Shown: positions 8,105 to 16,988, counted from the first letter of the stretch. The stretch is DNA of 27,911 bases from CAJCIY01 sp036379355 (GCA_036379355.1 DASVGV010000150.1:1-27911); one strand, 5' to 3'. Notes: generated by a model not told the origin, from the letters alone. A program made the numbers and translations.

Positions 8105-9022
8105 TCAGGGCAGCAGCGGCGACAACGCGACCGCGAGGAACAGCACCGTGAGGTACGTGATCGACAGGTGGAACAGGCGCATCGGGTGCGGCTCTTCGCC
8201 GCGGGCCACCCGGCGCAGCAGCAGGTGCGCCTCGAGGAGAAAGTAGCCGCCGGCGGCCAGCGCGACCCCGCCGTAGGTCCAACCGGCCCGCGGCACCAGC
8301 AGCAGCGAGATGGCGACCATCCCGTACGAGTAGGCGACGATTCGCCGCGCCACCGTGCGCGCGGATGCGACCACCGGCAGCATCGGCACGCCGGCGGCGG
8401 CGTAGTCGTCGCGAAACCGCATGGCCAGCGCCCAGAAGTGCGGCGGCGTCCAGAAGAAGACGACCGCGAACAGCACCAGCGCGGGCCAGCCGACGGTGCC
8501 GGTCACGGCTGACCACCCGATGATCGCGGGGAAGCAGCCGGCCGCACCCCCGATGACGATGTTGGACGGCGTCCGGCGCTTGAGGCCGAGGGTGTAGACG
8601 AACACGTAGACGGCGATCGCCGCGTCGGCGAGCAGCGCCGACGGCCAGTTGACCGCGAACCCCAGCAGCAGCGTGGCCAGCGCACCGAGCAGCAGGCCGA
8701 AGCGCAGCGCGTTGACCGGCGCGACGGCCGCGCCGGTCACGAGCGGGCGCCGCGACGTACGGCGCATCACGGCGTCGATGTCCCGGTCGAGATAGCAGTT
8801 CATCGTGTTGGCGGCGCCGGCCGCGAACGAGCCGCCGACGAGCGTGGCGACGACGAGCCACCAGGACGGGAACCCCCGCTCGGCCAGGATCATCGGCGGG
8901 AGGGTGGTGACCAGCAGCAGCTCGATGATCCGCGGCTTGGTGAGCGCCAGGTAAGCCCGCGCCCGGTCGAGGATTCCGCCGGCCCGACCCGGGGCAGGGG
9001 CAGGTAGGACGGCGCTCGACAC
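8105..9022 (-). CDS. ctaB: Heme O synthase / protoheme IX farnesyltransferase
   Basis: 305-residue UbiA-superfamily membrane prenyltransferase that attaches farnesyl to heme B, giving heme O, the substrate of CtaA next door. The first Asp-rich motif reads NCYLDRDID (Asn75, Asp79, Arg80, Asp83), followed by VMRRTSRRPL. The second family block is YTLGLKRRTPSNIVIGG. Multiple hydrophobic spans alternate with these cytoplasmic loops, and the length is typical. The start is GTG at 9022, preceded not by a Shine-Dalgarno but by a TAGACT box six bases away. It is tail-to-tail with ctaA, so the two heme A genes are transcribed separately. Confidence 0.96.
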   Translation of the reverse strand: MSSAVLPAPAPGRAGGILDRARAYLALTKPRIIELLLVTTLPPMILAERGFPSWWLVVATLVGGSFAAGAANTMNCYLDRDIDAVMRRTSRRPLVTGAAVAPVNALRFGLLLGALATLLLGFAVNWPSALLADAAIAVYVFVYTLGLKRRTPSNIVIGGAAGCFPAIIGWSAVTGTVGWPALVLFAVVFFWTPPHFWALAMRFRDDYAAAGVPMLPVVASARTVARRIVAYSYGMVAISLLLVPRAGWTYGGVALAAGGYFLLEAHLLLRRVARGEEPHPMRLFHLSITYLTVLFLAVALSPLLP

Positions 9023-9034
9023 GGGGCGAGTCTA
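9022..9034 (-). promoter_or_regulatory. Candidate leaderless promoter of ctaB
   Basis: On the minus strand TAGACT (9034-9029), a good actinobacterial -10 hexamer, is followed by six bases and then the ctaB GTG codon. The expected transcript start falls on or next to the first base of that codon, and there is no Shine-Dalgarno, so the messenger would be leaderless. The -35 region is not recognisable. Confidence 0.5.
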
Positions 9035-9187
9035 GGACCCGGGCGGGTCGGGGTCGCGCCGGGCGCGCAGGCCCTGGCCGGAGGCCGTCACCGGCGGCCC
9101 CGTTGGGGCATGACGATCCCGCGTGGGTCATCGTGGACGGTGGCGCGGCAGATAGGTTCGACTGACGGCACAACGGACGGAGACGAC
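9023..9187. promoter_or_regulatory. Divergent intergenic region, ctaB / tkt
   Basis: 165 bases between the divergent ctaB and tkt starts. Besides the ctaB -10 box, the plus strand has a weak TAGGTT hexamer at 9153-9158 that could be the tkt -10, with no clear -35 partner. A GGAG ribosome-binding site at 9179-9182 precedes the tkt GTG. No inverted repeat strong enough to call an operator was seen. Confidence 0.3.
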
Positions 9188-11296
9188 GTGGCACGGACGA
9201 GCACGAAGACGGCCGGCAACAGCCCGTGGGCGGATCCGCTGGACGCGCGTGCCGTCGACACCGTGCGGGCGCTGGCGATGGACGCGGTGGAGAAGGCCGG
9301 ATCCGGCCACCCCGGCACCGCGATGAGCCTGGCGCCCCTCGCCTACCTGCTCTACCAGGAGTACGTGCGGCACGACCCGACCGACCCCGAGTGGATCGGT
9401 CGGGACCGGGTCGTGCTCTCGTGCGGGCACTCGAGCCTGACCCTCTACATCCAGCTGTACCTGTCCGGGTACGGCCTGTCGCTCGACGACCTCAAGGCGC
9501 TGCGGACCTGGGGCAGCCGCACCCCCGGCCACCCCGAGCACGGCCACACGCCCGGCATCGAGGTCACCACCGGGCCGCTCGGCCAAGGAGTCGGCAACGC
9601 CGTCGGCATGGCGATGGCCGCGCGCCGCGAGCGCGGGCTGTTCGACCCCGACGCCGCCCCCGGCACGAGCCCCTTCGACCACCATGTCTACTGCATCGCC
9701 TCCGACGGTGACATGGAGGAGGGCATCTCCGGCGAAGCGTCGTCGCTGGCCGCCACCCAGCGCCTCGGCCACCTCACACTGATCTACGACGAGAACCACA
9801 TCTCCATCGAGGACAACACGGACGTCGCGTTCTGCGAGGACGTTGCCGCCCGCTACGAGGCCTACGGCTGGCACGTCCAGCGGGTGAACTGGCTGGCCGA
9901 CGACGGCTCGTACAGCGAGAAGGTCGGCGAGCTGCGCGCGGCGCTGGACGCGGCCGCGAAGGTGACCGACCGGCCCAGCTTCATCGCGCTCCGCACGATC
10001 ATCGGCTGGCCCGCGCCCAACAAGCAGAACACCGGCTCCGCCCACGGCAGCGCGCTCGGCCCCGACGAGGTCGCGGCCACCAAGAAGGTGCTGGGGATGG
10101 ACCCGGACGCCACCTTCGCGGTCGACCCCGAGGTCCTCGCGCACGCGCGCAAGGTGGCCGACCGCGGCCGGGCGGCGCACGCGGACTGGCAGGAGTCGTT
10201 CGAGGCGTGGGCCACGGCCAACCCCGAGCGCGCCGACCTGCTGGCCCGGCTGGGGCGGCACGAGCTGCCCGCCGGGTGGGACGCCGACCTGCCGGTGTAC
10301 GAGGCGGGCACGTCGGTCGCCTCCCGCAACGCGAGCCAGGACTTCCTGACCGTCGCCGCGCCGCGGCTGCCCGAGCTGTGGGGTGGGTCGGCCGACCTGG
10401 CCGGCAGCAACAACACCACGCCGAAGGGCGAGCCGTCGTTCCTGCCGGAAGACCGGCAGACCAAGGAGTTCCCGGGCGGTCCGTACGGCCGCGTGCTGCA
10501 CTTCGGTATCCGCGAGCACGCGATGGGTGCGGTCCTCAACGGCATCGCGCTGCACGGCGGCACCCGGCCGTACGGCGGCACGTTCCTGACCTTCTCCGAC
10601 TACATGCGCCCGGCCGTCCGTCTCGCGGCGATGATGAGGCTGCCGGTCACGTACGTCTGGACGCACGACTCGATCGGTCTCGGTGGGGACGGCCCGACCC
10701 ACCAGCCGATCGAGCAGCTCGCCGCCCTGCGAGCGATCCCCGGGCTGGACGTGGTCCGCCCGGCAGACGCCAACGAGACGATCGTCGCGTGGCGGACCAT
10801 CCTCGGCCACACCGACCGGCCCGCCGGACTGGTCCTGTCGCGCCAGAAGCTCCCCACCGCCGACCGGTCGGTCTACGCCGCCGCCGAGCACGCCGCCCAG
10901 GGGGCCTACGTTCTCGCCGAGGCCGGCTCCGGGACGCCGCAGGTCCTGCTCATCGCCACCGGCAGCGAGGTCGCCCTGGCGCTCGCCGCCCGCGAGACGC
11001 TCGAGGCCGAGGGCACGCCCACCCGCGTCGTGTCCATGCCGTGCCGCGAGTGGTTCGACGACCAGGCGCAGGCGTACCGCGACGAGGTCTTGCCCCCGGA
11101 CGTCCGTGCGCGCGTCGTCGTCGAGGCCGCGACGCCGTTCGGTTGGGAAGGACTGGCCGGCGACGCCGGCGAGATCGTCGGCATCGACCACTACGGAGCC
11201 AGCGCCGAGGGCGAGGTCCTGTTCGAGCAGTTCGGCTTCACCCCCGACCGCGTCGTCGCGGCCGCCCACGCCACCCTCCAGCGGGCCCACGCCTGA
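9188..11296 (+). CDS. tkt: Transketolase
   Basis: 702-residue thiamine-diphosphate enzyme that moves two-carbon ketol units between sugar phosphates in the non-oxidative pentose-phosphate pathway. The N-terminal signature AGSGHPGTAM carries His41. The ThDP/Mg motif starts at SDGDMEEG (172-179) and runs on to DEN. The pyrimidine domain has HFGIREHAMGA with the catalytic Glu443, and THDSIGLGGDGPTHQP is the family block after it. The GTG at 9188 is preferred because GGAG lies five bases ahead and the resulting length is standard. The frame is open to an ATG at 9110, but those 26 extra residues are not transketolase-like. First gene of the tkt-tal-pgi-zwf-opcA operon. Confidence 0.97.
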   Translation: MARTSTKTAGNSPWADPLDARAVDTVRALAMDAVEKAGSGHPGTAMSLAPLAYLLYQEYVRHDPTDPEWIGRDRVVLSCGHSSLTLYIQLYLSGYGLSLDDLKALRTWGSRTPGHPEHGHTPGIEVTTGPLGQGVGNAVGMAMAARRERGLFDPDAAPGTSPFDHHVYCIASDGDMEEGISGEASSLAATQRLGHLTLIYDENHISIEDNTDVAFCEDVAARYEAYGWHVQRVNWLADDGSYSEKVGELRAALDAAAKVTDRPSFIALRTIIGWPAPNKQNTGSAHGSALGPDEVAATKKVLGMDPDATFAVDPEVLAHARKVADRGRAAHADWQESFEAWATANPERADLLARLGRHELPAGWDADLPVYEAGTSVASRNASQDFLTVAAPRLPELWGGSADLAGSNNTTPKGEPSFLPEDRQTKEFPGGPYGRVLHFGIREHAMGAVLNGIALHGGTRPYGGTFLTFSDYMRPAVRLAAMMRLPVTYVWTHDSIGLGGDGPTHQPIEQLAALRAIPGLDVVRPADANETIVAWRTILGHTDRPAGLVLSRQKLPTADRSVYAAAEHAAQGAYVLAEAGSGTPQVLLIATGSEVALALAARETLEAEGTPTRVVSMPCREWFDDQAQAYRDEVLPPDVRARVVVEAATPFGWEGLAGDAGEIVGIDHYGASAEGEVLFEQFGFTPDRVVAAAHATLQRAHA

Positions 11297-11321
11297 ACCG
11301 CCTCACGAAGGAGATCTGCTC

Positions 11322-12428
11322 ATGAGCAACCCGCTCGCCGAGCTGTCCGCCGCCGGCGTCGCCGTCTGGCTCGACGACCTCGACCGCACCCGGATCACCG
11401 GCGGCGGTCTCGCCGAGCTGGCCCGGGACAAGCACGTCGTCGGGGTCACCACGAACCCGTCGATCTTCCAGAAGGCGCTCACGCACGGTGCCGCCTACGC
11501 CGACCAGGTCCGTGACCTGGCGCTGCGGGGCGTCGACCTCGGCGAGGCGGTGCGGGCCATCACGACCATGGACGTCCGCAGTGCCTGTGACGTGCTGCGA
11601 CCGGTGCACGAGTCCACAGCCGGCCTGGACGGGCGGGTGTCGATCGAGGTCGACCCCCGCCTCGCCCACGACAGCGAGCAGACCGTCGCCGAGGCCCGGG
11701 CCCTGTGGTGGCTGGTGGACCGGCCCAACCTGTTCATCAAGATCCCGGCGACCGTCGAGGGACTGCCGGCGATCAGCCAGGCGCTCGCCGAGGGAATCTC
11801 GATCAACGTGACGCTGATCTTCTCGCTGGACCGCTACCGCGCGGTCATGGACGCCTTCCTCGACGGCCTCGAGCGCCGCCGTGCCGCGGGCGGATCGCTC
11901 GAGGGCCTCGAGAGCGTCGCCTCGTTCTTCGTGTCCCGGGTCGACACCGAGGTCGACAAGCGGCTCGACAAGATCGGGAGCAAGGAGGCCAAGGCGCTGC
12001 GCGGGACGGCGGCCATCGCCAACGCCCGGCTCGCGTACCAGGCGTACGAGGAGGTCTTCGCCTCCGACCGGTGGCGGGCGCTCGCGGACGCCGGCGCCCG
12101 ACCCCAGCGACCGCTGTGGGCCTCGACCGGCGTGAAGGACCCGTCGTACGACGACACCCGGTACGTCGTGGACCTCGTCGCCCCCAACACGGTGAACACC
12201 ATGCCGGAGGCCACGCTCGACGCCGTCGCCGACCACGGGACCGTCACCCCGGACGCGATCGCGGGCACGTACTCCGAGGCGCGTGCGACGCTCGACGGCC
12301 TGGCCGCCGTCGGCGTCGACTACGACGACGTCGTCGATCTCCTGGAACGCGAGGGGGTCGAGAAGTTCGACGTGGCCTGGTCCGAGCTCCGCGACAGCCT
12401 GGCGGCCAGTCTGAAGGCGGCGCGGTGA
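11322..12428 (+). CDS. tal: Transaldolase
   Basis: 368-residue class I aldolase-type enzyme that transfers dihydroxyacetone units between sedoheptulose-7-phosphate and glyceraldehyde-3-phosphate. The Schiff-base lysine is Lys140 in LFIKIPAT. Other family blocks are GVTTNPSIF, SIEVDPRLAHD, INVTLIFSLDRY and ASTGVKDPSYDD. The actinobacterial/cyanobacterial-length form is clear. The ATG at 11322 follows a strong AAGGAG at 11308-11313, eight bases upstream, the best ribosome-binding site in the operon. The stop overlaps the pgi start (GTGA), so the two should be coupled; in some bacteria these two proteins are fused, here they are separate. Confidence 0.97.
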   Translation: MSNPLAELSAAGVAVWLDDLDRTRITGGGLAELARDKHVVGVTTNPSIFQKALTHGAAYADQVRDLALRGVDLGEAVRAITTMDVRSACDVLRPVHESTAGLDGRVSIEVDPRLAHDSEQTVAEARALWWLVDRPNLFIKIPATVEGLPAISQALAEGISINVTLIFSLDRYRAVMDAFLDGLERRRAAGGSLEGLESVASFFVSRVDTEVDKRLDKIGSKEAKALRGTAAIANARLAYQAYEEVFASDRWRALADAGARPQRPLWASTGVKDPSYDDTRYVVDLVAPNTVNTMPEATLDAVADHGTVTPDAIAGTYSEARATLDGLAAVGVDYDDVVDLLEREGVEKFDVAWSELRDSLAASLKAAR

Positions 12429-14041
12429 CCCTCACCCGCTCCCAGGGCGGCGTCACGGTCACGGTGACCGGAGCGCTGGCCGACCTCGCCGCGCCCGCCC
12501 TCGACCGGCTCGTTGCCGACGGCGTGCCGGCCAAGATGCTCGCGCTCGACGCAGACCTATGGGGCCCGGACGCGCGCGGCGAGGCCGCCCGGCGCCTGGG
12601 CTGGATCCACCTGGCCACGTCGTCCCGCCCACTGCTCGGACCGCTGGCGGACCTGCACGAGCAGCTGCGGGCCGAGGGGCTCGACCGGATCGTGCTGTGC
12701 GGCATGGGCGGCTCGTCGCTCGCCCCGGAGGTCATCTGCGCAACCGCCGGCGTCCCGCTCGTCGCGGTCGACACGACCGACCCCGCCCAGGTCCGCGCGG
12801 CGATGGCCGACCTCGACCGTACGGTCGTGGTGGTCAGCTCCAAGAGCGGCGGGACGCTCGAGACCGACAGCCACTACCGCGCATTCCGCCGGGCGTTCCA
12901 GGACGCCGGCATCGAGCCGGCGGCGCGGATCGTCGTCGTCACCGACCCCGAGTCACCTTTGGAGGCCACGGCGACGGAGCAAGGGGTACGAGCGGTCTTC
13001 CGCGCCAACCCGGATGTCGGCGGCCGCTACTCCGCGCTGACCGCGTTCGGCCTCGTCCCGTCCGCGCTGGCGGGGGTCGACGTCGCCGCGCTCCTCGACG
13101 ACGCCGAAGCCGTTCTCGGCGGCCTCGGCAGCGACGACTCCCCCGCCCTGCTCCTCGGGGCCGCCCTCGGGGCCGGCGCGGTCGCGGGACGCGACAAGGT
13201 CGTGCTGTCCGACGGCGGGTCCGGCATCGACGGTTTCGGCGACTGGGCCGAGCAGCTGGTGGCGGAGTCGACGGGCAAGCAGGGCAAGGGCCTGCTGCCC
13301 GTGGTCGTCGGCGCGCCCGACGCTCCCGGCGACGAGGACCGCGACGACAGCCACCGCGTGCGGGTCGGCGGTACCGCGCCCGACCCCGGGTCCGGAGTCA
13401 GCGGGCCCCTCGGCGCACAGTTCCTCGCCTGGGAGTTCGCCGTCGCCGTCGCCGGCCGCGTCATCGGCATCGACCCGTTCGACCAACCGAACGTCCAGGA
13501 GTCCAAGGACAACACCAACAACCTCCTCGAGCAGGCCGGCGACGGTCCGTTGCCGGACGGCGAGCCCGCGTTCACCGACGGGCCGGTCGCCGTCTACGGC
13601 GACCGCGCGGTCCTGGGCGACGCCACCAGCCTGCCGGCGGCCATCACCGCCCTGCTGGCACAGGTCGACAGCGGCGGTTACCTGGCCGTGATGGCGTACC
13701 TCGACCGGCTGTCGGAAGCCCCGGTGGCCGGGGTGCGCGCCGCACTCGCCGCCCGCCTCCCACACCCGGTCACGTTCGGCTGGGGGCCGCGGTTCCTGCA
13801 CTCGACCGGGCAGTTCCACAAGGGTGGCCCGCAGGTCGGCGTCTTCCTCCAGGTGACCGCCGAGCCCGACGGGGACGTCACGATCCCCGGCCGCCCGTTC
13901 GACTTCGCCCGGCTGCAGCACGCGCAGTGGCTCGGCGACCTGCACGCCCTGGAGAAACGCCACCGTCCCGTCGTGCGCGTGCACCTGACCGACCGCGCGG
14001 CAGGCATCGCCGCGCTCCTCGAGGCCGTCGAGGCTCGCTGA
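12425..14041 (+). CDS. pgi: Glucose-6-phosphate isomerase
   Basis: 538 residues; interconverts glucose-6-phosphate and fructose-6-phosphate, linking glycolysis to the pentose-phosphate genes around it. SIS-domain phosphate-binding features are visible: CGMGGSSLAPEV, then SSKSGGTLETD. IDPFDQPNVQESKD and the C-terminal GQFHKGGPQVGVFLQ are isomerase blocks. The sequence is of the divergent actinobacterial type found beside zwf and opcA rather than the E. coli type. GTG start at 12425 overlaps the tal stop. The next gene begins one base after its stop. Function is supported by both motifs and context. Confidence 0.93.
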   Translation: MTLTRSQGGVTVTVTGALADLAAPALDRLVADGVPAKMLALDADLWGPDARGEAARRLGWIHLATSSRPLLGPLADLHEQLRAEGLDRIVLCGMGGSSLAPEVICATAGVPLVAVDTTDPAQVRAAMADLDRTVVVVSSKSGGTLETDSHYRAFRRAFQDAGIEPAARIVVVTDPESPLEATATEQGVRAVFRANPDVGGRYSALTAFGLVPSALAGVDVAALLDDAEAVLGGLGSDDSPALLLGAALGAGAVAGRDKVVLSDGGSGIDGFGDWAEQLVAESTGKQGKGLLPVVVGAPDAPGDEDRDDSHRVRVGGTAPDPGSGVSGPLGAQFLAWEFAVAVAGRVIGIDPFDQPNVQESKDNTNNLLEQAGDGPLPDGEPAFTDGPVAVYGDRAVLGDATSLPAAITALLAQVDSGGYLAVMAYLDRLSEAPVAGVRAALAARLPHPVTFGWGPRFLHSTGQFHKGGPQVGVFLQVTAEPDGDVTIPGRPFDFARLQHAQWLGDLHALEKRHRPVVRVHLTDRAAGIAALLEAVEAR

Positions 14042-14042
14042 C

Positions 14043-15563
14043 GTGACCGGCAATCCGCTGCGCGACCCGCGCGACCGACGGCTCCCCCGCGTCCCGGACC
14101 CGTGTGCGCTGGTCATCTTCGGCGTGACCGGCGACCTCGCCCGCAAGAAGATCATTCCGGCGGTGTACGACCTCGGGAACCGCGGCCTGCTCCCGCCCGG
14201 CTTCGCGCTCCTGGGCTTCGCCCGGCGGGACTGGGACCACGGTGACTTCGAGGAGCTGGCGCGCGAGGCCGCCCAGGAGCACGCACGGACGCCCTGGCGG
14301 CCCGAGGTGTGGAGCCGGCTGGCGCACGCACTCCGGTTCGTACCCGGGTCGTTCGACGACGACGACGCGTTCGACCACCTGAGCGAGACGCTCCAGGAGC
14401 TCGAGTCCTCGCACGGCATCGGAGGCAACGCCGCCTTCTACCTGTCCATCCCGCCCCCCACCTTCCCGGTCGTGCTCAAGCAGATGCAGCGCACCGGAAT
14501 GGCCGACGACGAGGCATCGGGCGGCTGGCGCCGCGTCGTCGTCGAGAAGCCGTTCGGCTCCGATCTGGCCTCCAGTCGAGAGCTGAATGCGTTGGTGGAC
14601 AGCGTGTTCACCGCGCCGGGGGTGTTCCGGATCGACCATTACCTCGGCAAGGAGACGGTGCAGAACCTGCTGGCGCTGCGGTTCGCGAACACCCTGTTCG
14701 AACCGATCTGGAACGCGCACTACGTCGACTCGGTGCAGATCACGATGGCCGAGGACGTGGGCATCGGCACCCGCGCCGGCTTCTACGACGACGCGGGCGC
14801 CGCCCGGGACGTGCTCCAGAACCACCTGCTCCAACTCCTGGCCCTCACCGCGATGGAGGAGCCGGTGTCGTTCGACGCCGAGGCCCTGCGGATCGAGAAG
14901 GTGAAGGCGCTCGACGCGATCTCGCTGCCCGACGACCTGGAGCGGTACGCCGTGCGCGGCCAGTACGCCGCCGGCTGGCTCGCCGGGCAGCGCGTCGTCG
15001 GCTACCTCGAGGAGGAGGGCGTCCCCGCCGACTCGACGACGGAGACGTTCGTCGGCGTCCGGCTCGGGGTGGAGACCCGCCGCTGGAGCGGCGTGCCGTT
15101 CTACCTGCGCACGGGCAAGCGCCTGCCCCGGCGGGTCACCGAGATCGCCGTCAGCTTCGCGAAGGCGCCGCACCTGCCGTTCGACGCCACCGCCACCACC
15201 GAGCTGGGCAACAACCAGCTGGTGATCCGCATCCAGCCCGACGAGGGCATCACCTTGCGCTTCGGCTCCAAGGTGCCGGGCTCGGCCATGGAGGTCCGGG
15301 ACGTGACGATGGACTTCTCGTACGGCGAGGCGTTCACGGAGGGGTCGCCCGAGGCCTACGAGCGGCTGATCCTCGACGTCCTGCTCGGCGACGCCACCCT
15401 CTTCCCGCGCAACGCCGAGGTGGAGGCCTCCTGGAAGGTCGTCGACCCGCTCGAGGAGTTCTGGGCCGATCACCCGCCCCAGACCTACCGTGCCGGTGAG
15501 TGGGGTCCGTCGGCGGCACACGACATGCTCGCCGCGGACGGACGCACGTGGAGGCGGCCGTGA
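14043..15563 (+). CDS. zwf: Glucose-6-phosphate dehydrogenase
   Basis: 506 residues; oxidises glucose-6-phosphate to 6-phosphogluconolactone, making NADPH and starting the oxidative pentose-phosphate pathway. The N-terminal dinucleotide-binding loop reads FGVTGDLARKK (26-36). The substrate-binding and active-site block RIDHYLGKE is at 196-204, with His199. VVEKPFGSDL lies between them. Length is normal. The GTG at 14043 is one base past the pgi stop. The stop overlaps opcA (GTGA), consistent with the need for the OpcA partner. Confidence 0.97.
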   Translation: MTGNPLRDPRDRRLPRVPDPCALVIFGVTGDLARKKIIPAVYDLGNRGLLPPGFALLGFARRDWDHGDFEELAREAAQEHARTPWRPEVWSRLAHALRFVPGSFDDDDAFDHLSETLQELESSHGIGGNAAFYLSIPPPTFPVVLKQMQRTGMADDEASGGWRRVVVEKPFGSDLASSRELNALVDSVFTAPGVFRIDHYLGKETVQNLLALRFANTLFEPIWNAHYVDSVQITMAEDVGIGTRAGFYDDAGAARDVLQNHLLQLLALTAMEEPVSFDAEALRIEKVKALDAISLPDDLERYAVRGQYAAGWLAGQRVVGYLEEEGVPADSTTETFVGVRLGVETRRWSGVPFYLRTGKRLPRRVTEIAVSFAKAPHLPFDATATTELGNNQLVIRIQPDEGITLRFGSKVPGSAMEVRDVTMDFSYGEAFTEGSPEAYERLILDVLLGDATLFPRNAEVEASWKVVDPLEEFWADHPPQTYRAGEWGPSAAHDMLAADGRTWRRP

Positions 15564-16552
15564 CCACGCTGTGGGACACCACCGGGACCGACGTGGTCGC
15601 GGCGCTCGGGGCGGCCCGCCACGAGGCGGGGGTCGTGGCGAGCAGCCTGGTCCTCACCCTCGTGGTCGTGGCGGACGAGAACCAGGTCGGGGAGGTCGAG
15701 CAGGCCGCCAGCACCGCGTCGTCGGCGCACCCCTGCCGCGTGCTGGTCGTCGTCCGCGGCGATCTCGACGCCTCCAAGCCCCGGCTGGACGCCGAGGTGT
15801 CCATCGGGGGGCGGCTCGGGCCCGGCGAGTCGGTGGTGCTGCGCATGGACGGACGCCTTGCCCTGCACGCCGAGTCGGTCGTCCTGCCGCTGCTCGCTCC
15901 GGACGCGCCCGTCGTCACGTGGTGGCTGGGCGTCCCCCCGGACCTCATCGCCCACGACCCGCTCGGCGTGCTCGCCGACCGGCGCATCACCGACGTGGCC
16001 CACTGCGAGGACCCGATCGCAGGCCTGGTCGCCCGGGCGCACGACTACGCGCCCGGTGACACCGATCTGGCCTGGAGCCGTGCCACGCCCTGGCGGGCGG
16101 TGCTCGCCGGGGCGTTCGACGCGGTCGACGGGACGGCGACCGCCGCCAGCGTGAGTGCGCGGCCGGAGAGCACGAGCAGCGCCCTGCTCGCGGCCTGGCT
16201 CTCGGACCGGCTCGGCATCGAGGTGACCCGGCACGAGGAGGAGGGCACGGGCATCCGGGCCGCGGAGGTGCTGGTCGACGGGGGCGAGGAGGGCGGCGGG
16301 ACAACGATCCGCCTGCGGCGGGAGGGCGACCGCACGGGCACCCTCACGCGGACCGGCCAGCCCGACCGGATCATGCCGCTGCCCTGGTCCGACCTCGGCG
16401 ACCTGCTGGCGGAGGAGCTGCGGCGCCTCGACGACGACGTCGTCTACGCCGGTGCGCTCGGCAGGCTGGCCGGCCTGAGCGACCTGAGCGAGCGACCACG
16501 CACGCGGACGCACATCTGGCGCGACCCGGCGCAGCAGGCCGCCGCCGAGTGA
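15560..16552 (+). CDS. opcA: OpcA, glucose-6-phosphate dehydrogenase assembly protein
   Basis: 330-residue member of the OpcA family, which in cyanobacteria and actinobacteria supports assembly or activation of glucose-6-phosphate dehydrogenase. Recognisable blocks are the ASSLVLTLVVV segment after a short N-terminal helix, HPCRVLVVV, the central LPLLAPDAPVVTWWLG, ITDVAHC, and LAWSRATPWR. Start: the GTG at 15560 has GGAGG (15550-15554) five bases upstream and overlaps the zwf stop as GTGA. A GTG at 15548 would give four more residues but lacks a proper site. Last gene of the operon; the usual downstream 6-phosphogluconolactonase gene is absent. Confidence 0.95.
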   Translation: MTTLWDTTGTDVVAALGAARHEAGVVASSLVLTLVVVADENQVGEVEQAASTASSAHPCRVLVVVRGDLDASKPRLDAEVSIGGRLGPGESVVLRMDGRLALHAESVVLPLLAPDAPVVTWWLGVPPDLIAHDPLGVLADRRITDVAHCEDPIAGLVARAHDYAPGDTDLAWSRATPWRAVLAGAFDAVDGTATAASVSARPESTSSALLAAWLSDRLGIEVTRHEEEGTGIRAAEVLVDGGEEGGGTTIRLRREGDRTGTLTRTGQPDRIMPLPWSDLGDLLAEELRRLDDDVVYAGALGRLAGLSDLSERPRTRTHIWRDPAQQAAAE

Positions 16553-16597
16553 GCGGCCGGTCGCGTCGCTGCGCCCGCTAGGCCTGCCCCGCCGGGA

Positions 16598-16930
16598 CTA
16601 CTTGCCGCGGAGCTTGGCGAGCGCCTCCTGCAGGATGGCGTCACCGTCGGCGTCGTTGCGCCGCTCGCGTACGTAGGCGAGATGAGTCTTGTACGGCTCG
16701 GTCTTCGGCGGGGCCGGCGTGGCCTCGCGGTCACGGCCGGCGGGGTAGCCGCACCGCGGGCAGTCCCAGAGGTCGGGGATGGTCGCGTCGTGAGCGAACG
16801 TGGGCCGCGTCTCGTGCTTGTTGGCGCACCAGTACGACACCCTGGTGCGGGGAGCCGCCTCGCCGCGCTCCGCCTCGCCCATGGGGCCGGCGCCGACCCG
16901 ACTACCCCGGATGGCGTTGCCGCCTGCCAC
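16598..16930 (-). CDS. rbpA: RNA polymerase-binding protein RbpA
   Basis: 110-residue actinobacterial transcription factor that binds RNA polymerase with the principal sigma factor and stabilises open complexes. The conserved N-terminal tail GGNAIRGSRVGAGPMGEAE is intact. The zinc-site positions are Cys35, His39, Cys57 and Cys60 (WCANKHE, CPRC). The C-terminal sigma-interaction domain has TEPYKTHLAYVRERR and ends EALAKLRGK. The GTG at 16930 fits the universally conserved N terminus and has AAGGGAG upstream. It follows secG on the same strand and converges with opcA across 45 bases in which I see no hairpin. Confidence 0.97.
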   Translation of the reverse strand: MAGGNAIRGSRVGAGPMGEAERGEAAPRTRVSYWCANKHETRPTFAHDATIPDLWDCPRCGYPAGRDREATPAPPKTEPYKTHLAYVRERRNDADGDAILQEALAKLRGK

Positions 16931-16968
16931 GTGTGCTCCCTTACGTCGTTGCGCCCGCCGGCCGGTCT

Positions 16969-16988
16969 CTCGCGCGTCAGCGCGCGAG
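16969..16988 (-). terminator. Hairpin enclosing the secG stop codon
   Basis: A perfect 8-bp inverted repeat, CTCGCGCG at 16969-16976 and CGCGCGAG at 16981-16988, surrounds a four-base loop that contains the secG TGA. It sits about 40 bases before the rbpA start on the same transcript. There is no U-run, so it may be a weak terminator, a processing block or an attenuator between secG and rbpA rather than a full stop. Confidence 0.5.

Noticed and set aside
9110..9187. Transketolase start at ATG 9110
   Set aside because: The 26 extra residues are not family-like, and a GGAG site precedes the GTG at 9188.
9128..11290. Large minus-strand open frame opposite tkt
   Set aside because: It mirrors the codon bias of tkt, has Arg/Val/Gly-rich shadow composition and matches no domain.
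16553..16597. Bidirectional terminator between opcA and rbpA
   Set aside because: No inverted repeat of useful length and no T-run was found in these 45 bases.
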